Positions 23,201 to 31,435 of a stretch of 64,000 nucleotides of DNA are shown in pieces. The stretch is taken from positions 43,546,351 through 43,610,350 of the forward strand of contig CM034595.1 in the NCBI GenBank assembly GCA_020091685.1, read 5' to 3'. A model generated the notes under the pieces. The model did not search any database. It was given only the letters and a program-made list of their open reading frames with translations, and was not told the origin of the DNA. The stretch comes from Lutjanus erythropterus (taxonomy: Eukaryota > Chordata > Actinopteri > Lutjaniformes > Lutjanidae). How positions within the stretch are numbered: the stretch's first letter is position 1; every line of letters begins with the position of its first letter. The position numbers and the translations under genes were made by a program.

Positions 23201-24908
23201 TTCTGTCTCACTCAATCAGAAAAACTTAACAATGCTTGTCGAGAAACTTCTATGATCACAGCCAGAGGTGGTAAGTAAAGAAGTACAAATACTTTCTTAT
23301 TGTACTTAAGTAGACTCTTCAGGTATCTGTACTTATTTTTACTCCCCACATTTGAACACAAATATCTGTACTTTCTACTCCTCACAAATTTAAAAACAGA
23401 CTCGTTAAGTTTTAATTCATTTGAGGCTAATTATTAATCCCTTATATTTTGCATTATTGCACACCACCTTCCCAATATCAAGATGGATTTTAACCTAAAT
23501 GGACAGGACAACAACACAATGATTCCTTGGGGTTTCCATCAGTGCATATCACTCAGGACAGACATATAAACTATGCAAAAGATGAAACAGACAAGAGTGA
23601 GTCAACCACAGAGAAAAGGTGAGGGTCAGTTAGCTTTGCACAGAAACAGCTGGTAGAAATGTCTTTCAGAAGGTTACTTTTTACTTTTATACTTTTGACT
23701 ACATTTCAGTGTCTGTACTTATTTCACAGTTCCTTTAAAAAAAGCAATCTTCAAAATCAAGCACTTTTCAAGCATTTTCAATGTGCATTTTCAAGCGTTT
23801 CCAGCACTGTACAGCTGTGTTAAATTACATATTTACATACTTATTGGATATATACTCAAAATCGCACTAAATCAGATGTTCTGCTATAAACAGAAGAACA
23901 TCTGTTTCATGTTTTTAAGTGTCAGACTCTCTGAGTTATTTCTATCTAAAAAGCAAACTCTTCGGTCCGATAGCAAATTAAAAAAGTAACGCGATTACAT
24001 TTTCAAGCAGTTTCGAGCACTTCATCCAAAATCCAAGCACATTTTCAAATCCTGAAAACACGAAATTAAAATTCAAGTGTTTTAAAAGATTTCCAGCAAA
24101 TGGAAGAACCCTGTTTCTTTTAAGTGAATTTTTGGACTTTGGGTGTCTTAATTATGACAGGAGAGCTGAAGGTAGACCAGAAAAGGGGGAAAGAAAGAGG
24201 CGACTACATGCAGCAAAGGGCCACAGGCTGGACTTAAACCCATGGCTGCTGCTGAGGACAGATAGCCTCGGTACATGGGGTGCATGCTCTACCGCCTGAG
24301 CAATGGGGTGGCCCCAGAGCATGAACTTTTCACTTTTACTTGAGTGAAGAAGCTGAATCAGTACTTCTACTTTCACCAGAGTCTTTTTTTTGACGCAAGT
24401 ATCTACTTGAGAAAAGAATACATCTTTCCACCTCTGATTACAACATTTTAACGCCTGAAGAGTTGGACAAAACACCAAATTACCCACACAAATGTTCTCC
24501 AAACCTGAAACTCTGATCAGATATGAGGCAAATGTCCCCAATAACACCAAAACTCTGCCAATGAAACAAGTTCAGCAACAACCCAGAGTGATAATCTGAA
24601 CACACACAGAAAATTAAGATCGGCAAAATACCAATGTCAAGTCATGTCAGCGAACTGATCCACTCAAGTCACTGAGAGACGCATGCAGAGCAAGCGACAC
24701 ATCATACTCACATATCTGTCACATTCTCGCTGTCATTCGGTGCCAGCACTGGCATGCTGCTGATGCCATCGGGCTCCAGGCACTGCACCATGGTTAAAAA
24801 ACACCTGCAAGCTGACGGGCAGCCTCCGAGGATGGGCGCCGGTGCCAGGCTGAGCAGGGCGAGCACCAGGGGCAGGGGGTGCGCCAGGGCCCGGCATGCC
24901 ACAGCCAT
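2106..24908 (-). CDS. ntrk1: Trk neurotrophin receptor, 5' seven coding exons (ntrk1/TrkA-like), partial
   Basis: Receptor tyrosine kinase for a neurotrophin, acting at the neuronal plasma membrane; only its extracellular 5' half is here. Coding exons on the minus strand: 24712-24908, 12361-12435, 11238-11309, 7007-7076, 5507-5661, 3267-3409, 2106-2244, all with AG acceptors and GT donors. Joined, they give a signal peptide (about residues 1-28), an N-terminal cysteine cap Cx3CxCx6C, three leucine-rich repeat exons, a C-terminal cap (NPLVCSCDLHWLQQW) and the first Ig-like domain ending near TCEAENQAG. Exon sizes of 75, 72 and about 69 nt are typical of Trk genes. The cap NPLxCSCxLxWLQxW and the Ig stretch with NVxS and TCxAEN fit TrkA better than TrkB, and the asparagine-rich insert of TrkC is absent. 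Ig2, membrane and kinase exons would lie left of base 1. Phases agree at every junction except within exon 4, which has one extra base. Trk family is near certain; TrkA rather than TrkB is inferred from recalled sequences. Confidence 0.82.
2780..3130 (+). repeat. Dispersed repeat copy (partner near 55.0-55.4 kb)
   Basis: Shared words in the same order with 55005-55430 include AACACAAGCTTAAGAGAT, CTACAGTGGTTG, GTGACACTGAGT-like text and TTTTTGTGGAGGGAACCAG. Divergence and indels suggest an old interspersed repeat of unrecognised family. It contains a poly-A run at about 3029-3047. Confidence 0.55.
3267..3409 (-). CDS. ntrk1: ntrk1-like exon 6: first half of Ig-like domain 1
   Basis: A CTCTCAG acceptor precedes 3409 and a GTAGTG donor follows 3267; phase 1 in, phase 0 out. 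It encodes LPEVHIVSTKDKTQEGGN, then LTFECHVTGSPTPSVRW, giving the B-strand cysteine and the tryptophan of an Ig-like C2 domain. NVT near the end is a potential glycosylation site. Confidence 0.85.
4411..5450 (-). mobile_element. Degenerate Tc1/mariner-type element with terminal inverted repeats
   Basis: The left end CACTGTCTGGCC (4415-4426) followed by a run of A mirrors the right end GGCCAGGCAGTG (5435-5446), which is preceded by a run of T. TA dinucleotides flank both ends, as Tc1 insertions require. The interior includes a transposase relic at 4873-5136. At about 1.0 kb it is shorter than an intact Tc1 element (about 1.6 kb), so it is internally deleted and inactive. It sits in the intron between exons 5 and 6 of the ntrk1-like gene. 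Confidence 0.82.
4873..5136 (-). pseudogene. Tc1-like transposase fragment
   Basis: An 87-codon stretch reads LITEANQRKGLQFAREHKDW, then WRNIMWSDESRFTLF, then GGVMIWG. The WSDES motif holds the second catalytic aspartate of the DDE transposase fold, and AREHKDW is typical of Tc1 transposases. The N-terminal DNA-binding part and the final glutamate region are missing from this frame. It is therefore a relic inside the inverted-repeat element. Confidence 0.82.
5507..5661 (-). CDS. ntrk1: ntrk1-like exon 5: LRR C-terminal cap
   Basis: A TTCAG acceptor precedes 5661 and a GTGAGT donor follows 5507; 155 nt, phase 2 in and phase 1 out. It encodes LVLRDNPLVCSCDLHWLQQW, then QMLSCF and VIDNC. These are the four cysteines of the LRR C-terminal cap of Trk ectodomains. 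The NPLVCSCDLHWLQQW segment resembles TrkA more than TrkB or TrkC. It lies just right of the Tc1-like element, which sits in the next intron. Confidence 0.87.
7007..7076 (-). CDS. ntrk1: ntrk1-like exon 4 (LRR) with a one-base frame break
   Basis: The acceptor TTTCATAG precedes 7076 and the donor GTGAGT follows 7007. The first two thirds read VNLASNSLEHISWRVFHYL, an excellent LRR in the phase set by exon 3. The last bases read LPLLNL, as expected before exon 5, only if one C of the CCC at about 7020-7022 (GGG on the plus strand) is absent. The exon is 70 nt where 69 is expected. As given, translation shifts and would reach a stop early in exon 5. This could be an assembly error in a short homopolymer or a true mutation. 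Confidence 0.8.
7857..8245. repeat. Interspersed repeat with internal duplication
   Basis: Two related blocks follow each other. One reads CACTAGCACCACCAGC...GAAATATCTCAACACC (about 7930-7980), the other GTAGTGCCACCAACAG...GAAACATCTCAGCATC (about 8040-8090), roughly 120 bp apart. The wording resembles a common percomorph repeat that I recognise only from memory. It lies in the intron between exons 3 and 4. Confidence 0.5.
9480..10180. other. Unassigned intronic sequence, possible conserved non-coding element
   Basis: The stretch differs from the surrounding AT-rich repeats. It is non-repetitive, moderately GC-rich and has homeodomain-like and SOX-like words (TTGATTAAGTGATAATGG, TTATTATGCATCAG). 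It also contains a poly-C run at 9842-9854. Frames open on both strands here (to 120 codons) have no recognisable domain. Conservation cannot be judged without alignment. Confidence 0.2.
9842..9854. repeat. Poly-C run
   Basis: Thirteen consecutive C preceded by a C-rich context. Confidence 0.9.
11238..11309 (-). CDS. ntrk1: ntrk1-like exon 3 (72 nt, LRR)
   Basis: A CTCCAG acceptor precedes 11309 and a GTAAGT donor follows 11238. It encodes LTITSCKLRLISLDAFQNN then LKLQY, a classic leucine-rich repeat equivalent to NLTIVxSGLRxVxxxAF in other Trk receptors. Exactly 72 nt, preserving phase 2. Confidence 0.87.
12361..12435 (-). CDS. ntrk1: ntrk1-like exon 2 (75 nt, LRR)
   Basis: An ACCAG acceptor precedes 12435, and a GTAAGT donor follows 12361. 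With the two bases from exon 1 it reads IHIENQAGLENITRMDLEN and continues YRELKNL. This matches the Trk segment IxIxNQxxL...LRNL. Phase 2 in, phase 2 out, 75 nt as in the family. It is separated from exon 1 by an intron of about 12.3 kb. Confidence 0.85.
12699..13470. mobile_element. CAGGGTT-type MITE interrupted by another MITE
   Basis: The left end CAGGGTTCCTACACC (12699) runs into text rich in AAGCACTTTTC. The right end (about 13380-13465) carries the related ATTCAAGTGCTTTCAAGG and TTTCCAGCACCTGC. Together they are the arms of one element with internal sequence shared with 23740-24115. Between the arms (about 12950-13290) lies a copy of the 'ATTAATCGATTA' MITE family, so the structure is nested. 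It lies in ntrk1-like intron 1. Confidence 0.6.
12950..13290. mobile_element. Non-autonomous hAT-type repeat copy (GGGCTGCAAC family)
   Basis: It contains AACTGAATATCTTTGGGTTGTGGACAAAAC-like text, split here as AAACTGAATATCTTTGGGTT and GACAAAACAAGACATC, plus AAATCGATTAATAAAG. Related text occurs at 17640-17775, 35220-35520 and 35525-35830. The family ends in GGGCTGCAAC-type termini in other copies. It lies inside the CAGGGTT element. Confidence 0.6.
16311..16432 (+). repeat. Dispersed repeat copy (partner at 46330-46445)
   Basis: Shared ordered words with the partner are TCCAGCAGT, TTTTGTGGACTA, CTGACCTTC, GTGAGTGGATAATGACTGAA and a terminal CCTTTAAA. Both end on this last motif. It resembles the terminus of a common teleost MITE. 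Confidence 0.6.
16453..16490. repeat. GT microsatellite
   Basis: Imperfect (GT)n tract with GC interruptions. Confidence 0.9.
17630..17780. mobile_element. Fragment of GGGCTGCAAC-family MITE
   Basis: AAACTGAATATCTTTGGGTT is followed by GACAATTTATCGACG and ends GTTGCAGCCCTAGA, the typical terminus of the family that is also present at 12950 and 35220. Confidence 0.6.
18080..18480. other. Unassigned sequence in intron 1, possible conserved regulatory element
   Basis: Non-repetitive block with relatively high GC, no family-like repeats and no convincing exon. It lies in the large first intron of the ntrk1-like gene, where enhancers are common. The assignment is a guess from composition and position only. 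Two overlapping plus-strand frames (78 and 81 codons) show no domain. Confidence 0.2.
19090..19530 (+). pseudogene. LINE reverse-transcriptase fragment, decayed
   Basis: Conceptual reading gives KLTDVTNIIDQISNTDET, a stop, then YQEEINNRLDLHAENNRLL and SISKTKE. After about 100 unrelated bases it resumes LIVDFQKEEAKRHTPVYLSG. This matches the LINE reverse-transcriptase block KFADDTTxxGLI...NNLxLNxSKTKELIVDFRR, with the catalytic DD altered. It is a dead fragment with an internal insertion and a stop codon. Confidence 0.75.
19549..19573. repeat. GT microsatellite
   Basis: Pure (GT)n tract of about 25 bp immediately after the LINE relic. Confidence 0.9.
19690..20260 (+). repeat. Common percomorph interspersed repeat
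   Basis: Contains ATATCTCAAGAACGCCTC, GGTGGTCAAAGGTCAAG, TTTTGGCCATAACTCAAGAA and GATGAAGTGATGATATTTTA, ending in GTGAGGCGGTAATTCTA. This is a widespread fish repeat that I recognise from memory; its class is uncertain. A GTAA tetranucleotide run lies inside (20113-20132). Confidence 0.7.
20510..20700 (+). pseudogene. Second LINE reverse-transcriptase fragment
   Basis: Reads SLRLLGISIT, a stop, then NLSWSSH, matching the LINE motif FRFLGIxITxxLSWSxH that follows the catalytic region. Its text parallels 19455-19510 (TTTGAGGCTCCTGGGAATCA against TTTGAGACTCCTAGGAATCA). It may be the continuation of the same old insertion or a second copy. Confidence 0.6.
21285..21352. repeat. Imperfect 10-bp tandem repeat (GACGGGACCC)
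   Basis: GACGGGACCC-like units recur about every 10 bp; the first are GGGCCAAAC variants. Related GGGTCGGG-type text appears at about 21550-21600, suggesting the arms of a degenerate element. Confidence 0.65.
23262..24437. mobile_element. CAGAGGTGG-type MITE carrying two later insertions
   Basis: The left end CAGAGGTGG (about 23262) and the right end CCACCTCTG (to about 24437) are inverted repeats. Both are followed inwards by text rich in ACTTGAG/AAGTAC (ACTTTTACTTGAGTGAAG on the right). Inside are a CAGGGTT-type element (about 23740-24115) and a minus-strand SINE (about 24120-24316). It lies in ntrk1-like intron 1, just downstream of exon 1. Confidence 0.65.
24120..24316 (-). mobile_element. 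tRNA-derived SINE, copy 1
   Basis: On the minus strand it starts GGGGCCACCCCATTGCTCAG and carries a tRNA-like A box and a B-box-like CATGGGTTTAAGTCCAGCC-type segment. It is followed by CTTTGCTGCATGTAGTCG, CCCCCTTTTCTGG and a tail reading CCAAAAATTC. Layout and body match the copies at 57134 and 58447. Confidence 0.72.
24712..24908 (-). CDS. ntrk1: ntrk1-like exon 1: signal peptide and LRR N-terminal cap
   Basis: The start is the ATG at 24908-24906. An in-frame TAA lies upstream with no other ATG between, although a GTG lies two codons upstream. The product opens with a leucine-rich hydrophobic signal (PLPLVLALLSLAPAPILG) followed by GCPSACRC, then one more cysteine, giving the Cx3CxCx6C cap of Trk ectodomains. 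The exon ends ENVTD plus two bases (phase 2) at a GTGAGT donor (24711 downwards). ENVT is a potential N-glycosylation site. Confidence 0.85.
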
Positions 24909-25700
24909 GCTCACGAAGAGGATCTTCTTCTCAGCACCAGCGGAGAGGTTTGGCAGCTGTAGTTGGAGTTAGTATCACCTAATGAAGAGTCAGTGAGGGA
25001 GGCGAGGAGCTTTCACATACAGTGGCTCTTCTCCTGGCAGGGTTGAGATCCCAGCTGGTCAGGGTCTGGTGCTGAGCCACAGCTGTACTGAGCAGCAGGA
25101 GGGGCAGGCAGGCAGGCAGGCAGGCAGGCAAGGGGCCTCTGGGGACATGGTGGTAGTGGGTTGCAGCCTCTCTCTTTCTCCCTCTCCCTTCCTCTCCTCT
25201 ACGATGAAGGGAGGGGCAAGATAGCAGGGGCCAGAGTCACCAGACACCTCTGAAAGCGAGAAGGGGGAAGAAGAAGGAGGGGTTGGGGGTGAAGGGTGTG
25301 TGATGATGATGATGAGAGGAGGAGATGGGATATGGTGATGGAGATCTCATCTGGCCCCCTCGGGTGAGAGGTCTGCTGTCCCGCCAGCAGCTCCAGGCAC
25401 AAACAGAGCCAAGAAGTCAGGGCTCTTGGGTGTCTGGATGCCCGCAGTACACTCGCATTCACACTACTGTAGCTGGACGGATGGAGCTCTCCGTCCTGGG
25501 AAAATTGATCGTTGGACGGTTCGCAATTGTTGAGACTTAGGAGGTCAGAAATGAATTTAATGGCCGTAGAAGAGCGGGAGGGAGGGGTGGGGAGACAAGC
25601 TATCAGCAACAAACTGTTTTCCAACAGTGTGGACTCCCAGCAGGATTTAATAATAGGAAATGAAAGCAGAGGACTATAGGTCCCTGAGATTGTTGTTTCT
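24909..25700 (-). promoter_or_regulatory. Probable ntrk1-like 5' leader and promoter-proximal region
   Basis: Sequence immediately upstream of the ntrk1-like ATG is GC-richer than its surroundings. It contains a GGCA tandem repeat (about 25103-25130). No TATA box or clear transcription start could be fixed by eye. Its role is inferred from position only. Open reading frames here on both strands look like by-products of the base composition. Confidence 0.35.
25103..25130. repeat. GGCA tetranucleotide repeat near the ntrk1-like 5' end
   Basis: Seven tandem GGCA units about 200 bp upstream of the start codon. Confidence 0.9.
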
Positions 25701-26136
25701 CATCAGTGGAATATAGACTGAGCGAAATGCAAATGTGTGCAAGCCTCGCAAAGCTTACAACAATCTACAGAGTGATCTTGAAAAGCTCAATAGGCAATCC
25801 ACTTGAACTGATATCAAGTGGTATGAAGCCTGCAACAGTTGACTGATAGGTACTCTACAATACTTTGCTGTAGAGACTAACACAATGTGCTGCAGTCAGA
25901 GAAAGAGAAAATCCTCTATTGACATGAGATCAGGTACCAAAATGCCTGCATCTGAGTGAATTTGAGCTGAAGTGATGTTGTCAGACATATATGTTACCCT
26001 GCTCCTCATCTCTGTTTGGGGCTAGCTAGCTGCTTGTAGCACAACACACCCAAATCTCAGGTCGAAGTTGTGTTGTAGGTCGAGAAGTAACATAAGGTAA
26101 AGAAGAAGAAGGATGTGACGAATAAAAGAGACAATG

Positions 26137-26856
26137 AGCCTCATGCAAGAACATTTTTGTGTTATTATCTTAACTTTCTCTCTTTTTTTTGTACAGTGAG
26201 CTCATGTGAGTGTGCCACATTAGATTCAGCCAACGCTCCTATCTTCAGATAACCGTGTAAATAAACCCAGGTAAACGTGATTAATGCCACCTGTGCGCAC
26301 TTGACTGCATGTTCATGGGAACTGTAAATTAGCATAAATAACGCCCCGATAACGCCACATAAGGTCACCTGTTCTGCCCCATTTGTCAGGAAGCGAAAAA
26401 GGCACAAGACTGAAGTGCTGCTTTTCGACGTCTCCATCATGGACATGGATGACAGAATACGTGCAAGAATAAGTGATGTACTGGACAGCGATTTCCATAT
26501 GTGAAGATATGGCAGCAATGATTATTGAAGTAATGGTACAGCAATTTAAATTGATTATATTGTTAAGCTATATGAATAATTTTACAATAATATTATAATT
26601 CAAAGTGCAGTCAGCATAATTATGTAATTTATATTTTTACACTCAAATTGTTTCGAACTAATATACAGTCATTGGTGAAAAACTTTTTTTTTTGTTTTGA
26701 TAATAGCATTACTCCTTTGACAGGTCTGGAACACTTATAAATGGTGAGAAAATTCAAAATTTGAGTAAAATAGTGAATGTAGTGAGTTAAAAATCACTTG
26801 CAAAAACTGCTTAAGAACGAATTTGCTCATAGGAGTGCTTTTTGCATGAGGTCCAA
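26137..26856. mobile_element. Non-autonomous element with GGACCTCATGCA inverted termini
   Basis: The left end GAGCCTCATGCAAGAAC and the right end TTTTTGCATGAGGTCC are inverted repeats about 700 bp apart. The interior has a frame reading RKRKRHKTEVLL that is short and not clearly a domain. The layout fits a MITE, possibly Harbinger-like, but target-site duplication was not confirmed. Confidence 0.6.
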
Positions 26857-28799
26857 TATCTCTGGTTGAGCTGCATCAATTTTTATAGCTTTTTTTCTTA
26901 ACCTGTCCATCGTGAGTCCAGTGCACTGCTAACTCTTTCAAAGTCACAGTAAAGGGGGAGACTTCAGCTTCTGTTATGAGACATATTTCTGAGTGAAATA
27001 CGATTTGAGATGACAAAAAGGTGAGAGGCATGATTCACTCAGTAGCGAGAGGTGTGAGAGGTCACAGACGTAGCCCATCAGGTGACCACTGGCAAGGTGA
27101 GGATCAACTGACAGACAAAGACTGCCAAAGATGGTTTGTTTTCAATAGTCAACTGTCCCTGAAAAAATAGAAAAATCTCTCTACAGCGATAAAAATCTGG
27201 TACGGTTTGTTCATATTTCTTCATTCTTTTATTTATATTATTTTTGACAAAACAGTACCTTATCAATGTGATTGAAACATAATCAATCAATGCAATCAAT
27301 TAAGAATTTATGAAAACCATTATGTATAACAGCCTTATCAATTTATCAGTTTTACCAACAGATAAAAACTACAATACAAAACAGAGAAAAGCATCAAATC
27401 TGCATTTGAAGAGCTGAAAACAGATAATGTTTTGGATTTTTGCTTAATTACTTCAATGTTTGATGTTAAATAATTTAAACAATTTTCTCTAACCCTTTTT
27501 CATATTGTAGAACTATGTGAGCTCCTGAGCAAAGCTAGCAGGTGAACTCTAAATACATCCTGTAACTGCTAACATTAACTTGCTGCAGAGACGTGGGGCT
27601 GTCCATCATAGATACATGTTCTTTACATGAGCGGAGCTGCTTTCTACCCCTGGGACAAATATTGTGCCCCACCCCCATTCCTCTTAGTCACTCTACACAT
27701 GAGTAAGGTCATAGTGTCCTGACCACAATTACTGGCCATAAGCTGAATAGCCATTTTTGCTGCTGTCATCAGGATTATTTGGAGGCTTAATTACTCTTCT
27801 TTTTTACGCCCCTTTTTCCTAGTCTTAGCTCAGCAGACAGTGTGGAGGGACAGGGCGCTTATTCCCGGGAAAAATGTCTGAGAGCTCAAGCTGTTAAAAG
27901 ATGAAACACTGAGTGGGAAGTGTTTGCCAGGAAGTGTAATTAACAACACACAGGATAGCCATGCAAAACAAACACATTCAAATAAGATCATATAAGCAGG
28001 CTGTAATGTACATTACGAGAATATACTGCATTTATGTTCTTACAAACGCACCCTTTTCCAGCTTTATTTTTTATTGTATATACTTATTTTTGTTCATTAA
28101 AAAATGATCTTATTTCTAGCAAAGTGACCCACCAGACCTCTCTCTGCAGCCTTATGACCCCTGAACACCTTTTTCATAGGACTTCATCTTTTTGCTAAAT
28201 TGTGTTTATTGGATAGCATTTTGATATACACTCCATAGTACCACACAGTGTAGCCAAGGGCTTAAAAAAGTGACTGTACCTATTTATCAATTTTTTATTA
28301 TTTATTATCTATTTTCCCTTTGTTTGCAAGATGTCAAATGAACTTGCTCCTGTCTGTGTGCCCATGAGTGGGAGGTCTAACAATTACGGTGTGGCCAGGC
28401 ACATTTCGTGTCCTGTGCACAGCTCATTGTAATCCAAACCACTTGTGCCACAGACCTGCTAAAACCTGGCTGAAGTAAGTCTGTGGTGCAGAAGGTCCGT
28501 CTGCACAACATAGCAAATGGCGCGTTTGGCTGAGGCGCACACACGTGTCCAAAATCAGAAAACAGCTCTTGTTCATATTTTTTTCTCCCGAACGGGAGTG
28601 TGGATTAGTTAAGTGCCTTTTCATTATATTTTCTATCAGAAATGAAGTGTAAATATTAAAGTAAATAGCATGCAAGTCTCTAAACTGATTATCTATAATA
28701 ACGAATAAGGAATTATTAGAATTCTAAATCTTAATAAATCTCAACAGACTTGCAAAGTGTGCATGGGCCGGGATCACAGCTGTCAGATCATATTTTAAG

Positions 28800-28930
28800 G
28801 AGCAGCTTGTAACCTTTAGTGATATCTAGGACTCAGAATGCAAACTGCAACCAAGTGAATTTCCCTCCACACTGCTGTTCCTTTTTCAAGTGTACAGAGG
28901 CCGTCATGTGGCAAAATGGCATAACGCTCA
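28800..28930 (+). repeat. Fragment of teleost interspersed repeat
   Basis: GCAGCTTGTAACCTTTAGTG and GTGTACAGAGGCCGTCATG resemble the 5' part of a common fish repeat. Its 3' part is represented at 31200-31435 and 41985-42125. The match is partial. Confidence 0.4.
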
Positions 28931-29089
28931 CCTCAACTAGTCTGTCAAGTGATGAGGTTTGTTTATAGATGATTTTAGAAATTGTGTTTCATTATTAGTC
29001 TCTATAGGTCACAGGCATAACAAATTTTAAGACAATGATGACGCCTGTAATGTAAACTGTAATTTATACAGACGGTTTGGTCAATCTTG

Positions 29090-29745
29090 ACAATGCAAGG
29101 AGAAATGCTGTCTTGCAGCCATAAACTTGCAGCTTTTAGTGAACAAACAGACGAACATTTCGACATCTTATTCTGTCTCCATCAGAGCTGACTTTGATAA
29201 AGACAGAAGCTGAAGAGACGTTTGTCTGTTTGAACTGAAGGCTAAAAGCTGTGAGTTCTGTGGTCCTGCCTGAGAATCACTCTGATTCAGTTATTTATTA
29301 CATGACATCTGAAGTTTATATGTTGATGTTTATAGACTATTCATATGAAAGAAATATGGGGAACGATTTTTGAAATAAGGTGATCATCAGATTGATTTAT
29401 TTTCAGCAGTGATCTACATATAAACATTCTTACAATTATACAATAATTATGACAATACTCCCCTGCAATGTCTGTAAAGTTTCATTACCACCTCAGGTTA
29501 CACTAATGTGTATTATCCTTAAATCACAATTTTGAATGCAAAGAAGATTGTAAAAAAAAAAAAGAACACTGCTTTGTGTTCAGAATAGAAGGGGAAATGT
29601 TGGTGTACCTCACAACTTGCAGTTTTTAGTGAACAAACAATAACATTTCAACAATTTATTCTGTCTTCATCACAGTGGAAGAGGAGGCAGTTGAGATGTT
29701 TGTCTGTTTGAACAATAAAAGCTGTGATGTTATGGAGGTTATCAT
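29090..29745 (+). repeat. Pair of direct repeats about 490 bp apart
   Basis: The block at about 29120-29265 recurs at about 29608-29735. Both contain ACTTGCAG, TTTTAGTGAACAAACA, TTATTCTGTCT, CATCA, GATGTTTGTCTGTTTGAA-type text and AAAGCTGTGA. Divergence is modest, with short indels. They may reflect a local duplication. Confidence 0.65.
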
Positions 29746-29989
29746 TGTGCTGCACCTCTCTCATCCTGTGGTGTGACACTTGGTGAAATCCTGTCTAAAT
29801 CATTCTTAATCAGCAGCTGTACTGAGTGTTGGTCCTGGTGAAGACAGTGTCAAGATACATTTAGTTAGAATATTATTATTTTATTTTTTTTTAGAGTTTG
29901 GTCAAAATAATATTTTTTTTTACCAAGAGAATGACTCACAGGGCAAGTTCATATGCCACAGTAAAGGCAAATAAATGTGTGTCACTCAC

Positions 29990-30728
29990 CGAGACATCTC
30001 CTGACTTGGGTCTGCAACAGTTCTGATGTGGCAGGTATGTGGAGCACCACACTGAGCCCTCTGGGGTCATCTGGTCCAAGGCTCCTCCTTCGTAGCATCA
30101 CAAATGGTTTATGGTGTCTTTCAGCTAACTGAGGAAAACAGACTCTCATTTTACGTTTGCTGCCTTTAGCAGAGAAACAAAATATACATAGTAATATAAC
30201 ACATGAGTATTCAACTATATCCCATGCAGATGTGTGGGCATGCAGATTTGAATCACAAACAAAAAGTACACCTGGTGATTAAATTAATTAGTAAACTTCA
30301 TCCACAGATAAGTTAATTAGTGAAATAATTTTGTGATTTTTTGCATTATTTTATGGTAATGAAAAAAACAAACATGCTCTTTGTCAACAACTGTGCTGGC
30401 TAACTTACCCTGATGTAAGATACAGTCACTTTATAACTTTCATCATTATGATGAATGCATAAGGAATAATAAAAAATGATCACAGCATGTTCTATACATG
30501 ACACATATGGGGATATAACAGTAAATATAAACTATTAATGAAAAGAAACTATTAAACAGATGTGTTTTGTTGATAATCTAACATGTGAGGACAGCACAGT
30601 TACTTCATTGTGAAGACTTACCTGTCTGTCTCATTAAAAGCAGCACTGATGGTGGATAAAGCTGGAGCTCAGATGAGAAGGTTTTCCTTTCACAGGTGGT
30701 GATGTTACAGGACGTCTCTCATAACGTC
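29990..30728 (-). CDS. Possible small gene, 5' exons, product unknown
   Basis: Two exon-like segments with good splice sites lie on the minus strand: 30622-30728 (TGTTGCAG acceptor, GTAAGT donor) and 29990-30128 (CCTCAG acceptor, GTGAGT donor). The first has stops in all useful frames and would be untranslated. In the second, the first ATG after an in-frame stop opens MLRRRSLGPDDPRG and runs SVVLHIPATSELLQTQV to the donor, phase 1. A possible next exon follows CACCAG at about 29856, but in that phase it reaches a stop within about nine codons. I do not recognise the protein. It could be a short gene, a non-coding transcript or a chance arrangement. Confidence 0.3.
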
Positions 30729-31199
30729 CTGCAACAGAAACACAAAGAAAACACGAGCTACGTCACACAGTCACACACACCTGTAATACATCCTGTTACA
30801 TCGGACGGTGCGGAGAGGAACGTTCATAACCACACTACATTATAGCTATAGCTTATAAACCAGCAGTCGGCTACAGCCACATTAACCCCACACTTTTTAT
30901 AAGCAATAACTTCAAGCAGTCGTGAGCTGGTGTCGGTAACAGCACCGAGTCCTGATACAATCTTGGTAACGAATACATATTATCGACAGAAAAACGGGAC
31001 GAAAAGTTACTTGACAGAGTAATTAGCGTTAAGGCCGTAGCCAGGTTGTATAATTACAGTAAGCTACTTCATAATGAAATACAAGTGCGTGTGTAGGTTT
31101 TCTTGTGGTAAATAGTAACAGTGGTTAAAATTTTAGCTGTCTGCCTTCAGAAAACGAGATCGTTAGCCAGCAAACACCCTCATCTGTCCTCCACTTCGT

Positions 31200-31435
31200 C
31201 TTCCGTATTTACGCTGCGGCGTTTCGTAGACCGTCTGCTCTGCGCAGCCGTAGAAAAAATGGCGGCCTCGAGGACCTGCTTCCTACGTAAATATAAATAC
31301 CTATATATCTGAAGTAACGCAAACATAAAGATTATTAGTTTCAGTTGATTAACAATGATAAATGACACACTTACGTATAATATATTAAATTTCTGTCAAT
31401 AAATTCCCGTACACACTGAACTTTCAAAGGAGTAT
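31200..31435 (+). repeat. Interspersed repeat copy, partner at 41985-42125
   Basis: Shared text in the same order includes AGTAACGCAAACATAAAG/GGTAACGCAAACATAAAG, TTGATTAACAAT, ATAAATGA/ATAAATAA, TTCTGTCAATAAATTCCC/TTCTGCCAATAAATCCCT and ACACTGAACTTTCAAAGG/ACACTGGACCTTTAAAGG. The AAAATGGCGGC word inside belongs to this repeat. Confidence 0.7.

Noticed and set aside
25199..25624. 141-codon minus-strand ORF near the ntrk1-like 5' end
   Set aside because: Serine/leucine/proline-rich translation of C/T-rich DNA with no family resemblance, probably part of the 5' flank.
31250..31275. AAAATGGCGGC as a YY1-type promoter element
   Set aside because: It lies inside an interspersed repeat whose other copy is at 41985-42125, so the word is part of the repeat and cannot be taken as promoter evidence.
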